From positions 1 to 14,944 of the forward strand of contig VXIS01000579.1 in the NCBI GenBank assembly GCA_008704415.1: DNA of 14,944 nucleotides. The letters run 5' to 3'. Shown in pieces: positions 14,613 to 14,944 of this stretch (positions are counted from its first letter, which is position 1; each line of letters begins with the position of its first letter). Origin of the DNA: Sphaerosporella brunnea (lineage: Eukaryota > Ascomycota > Pezizomycetes > Pezizales > Pyronemataceae). A program made the translations under genes and the position numbers. The notes under the pieces were generated by a model. The model searched no databases. It was not told where the DNA came from and saw only the letters and a list, made by a program, of their open reading frames with translations.

Positions 14613-14944
14613 ATGGCGATGACGGCTTTTCAACAAGCAACGCCAACGTACCAACTTTTTCAAGTGACGACACCAACCCAAACCTCTACTTCCCATCAGA
14701 ATAGATCGTCGTGATGGAATTTGCCAGTACGACTGGTGTCTGACATCCTTCAAAAAGGTCAATATGGCAAAGCACATGCACTCAGTAAGCTCCCGATGCA
14801 CACTTGAAACTGTCCTTGAACGCTCACCGCCGATAGACCCACAGTAACTACTGGTGCCAAGTAGAAAAGAAGTACGTTTCCGTGCGATACGAGAACGGCA
14901 AAGCCTTGCATCTCTGCCCCAACGAGTGTGAAGCCAAGCTCGGC
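14613..14944 (+). CDS. C2H2 zinc-finger protein, 5' part (runs off the window)
   Basis: Predicted exons are 14613-14647, 14700-14784 and 14837-14944 (open). Intron 1 (14648-14699, 52 nt) has a weaker GTACCA donor and a pyrimidine-rich CAG acceptor. Intron 2 (14785-14836, 52 nt) has GTAAGC, a GCTCACC branch and TAG. Both join in phase; unspliced frames stop quickly. The protein starts MAMTAFQQATPT. Residues 20-40 form a C2H2 finger, CQYDWCLTSFKKVNMAKH then MHSTH (C-x4-C-x11-H-x4-H), whose last His is contributed by exon 3. Then come NYWCQVEKKYVSVRYENGK and LHLCPNECEAKLG, probably the start of a further Cys-containing finger. The likely role is nuclear nucleic-acid binding; the target is unknown. 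The predicted AC|A junction of exons 1-2 is the least certain part. Confidence 0.5.

Noticed and set aside
1..14944. CRISPR array, bacterial operons or phage genes
   Set aside because: No regularly spaced repeats, no ribosome-binding-site-led gene chains, and all recognised elements are eukaryotic.

Overview
This window looks like a repeat-rich, gene-poor accessory stretch of a filamentous ascomycete (Pezizomycotina-type) nuclear genome. The evidence is: candidate introns of 50-83 nt with GT donors and CTAAC/CTGAC/CTCAC branch-like motifs; CT/CA-rich leaders before start codons in a gccATGACc-type context; a TATA box and an AATAAA signal at plausible distances; a Ty1/copia retrotransposon remnant; and 5'-truncated LINEs ending in the CCHC tail typical of fungal Tad-like elements. 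I see no bacterial features: no Shine-Dalgarno-led operons, and ORFs are short and broken by introns. Most long unbroken frames are antisense or chance frames. The convincing coding sequence lies in short exons that must be spliced by eye, so every exon model here is a prediction.

Layout. 1-2350: weakly coding, decayed sequence, with a left-edge broken gene and a possible two-exon small gene at 2280-2017, both on the minus strand. 2430-2515: a LINE 3' tail. 2650-4040: three partial tandem copies of a minus-strand gene module encoding a SUMO-interaction-like motif, a basic nuclear-localisation-like motif and an acidic WISDDEP box; the copy at 3995-3202 still reads as a spliced gene of about 245 residues, and the copy at 3190-2650 is frameshifted but carries a clear coiled coil. 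4040-5640: little beyond an acidic coding fragment, a 16-bp triplicate and a perfect hairpin. 5647-5955: a candidate tRNA-derived SINE with a large foldback. 6185-7434: a copia remnant on the minus strand, with 5' LTR, primer-binding-like site, then directly the integrase/RT linker and the first part of the RT.

7896-8925: the best host gene in the interior, minus strand, five predicted exons, with a TATA-like element and poly(A) signal, but an in-frame TAG 40 codons before a second stop. 9000-10900: ankyrin-repeat and other gene fragments between members of a GGACTGG-rich dispersed repeat. 11036-12038: two minus-strand ORFs, the first with a typical fungal leader. 12519-12948: a possible plus-strand exon. 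13070-14370: two tandem 5'-truncated LINE copies on the minus strand. 14551-14944: the start of a plus-strand C2H2 zinc-finger gene, three predicted exons, running off the window.

The genes show no shared pathway. What unites the region is repeated transposon insertion and segmental duplication, leaving a few host-like genes between the debris.
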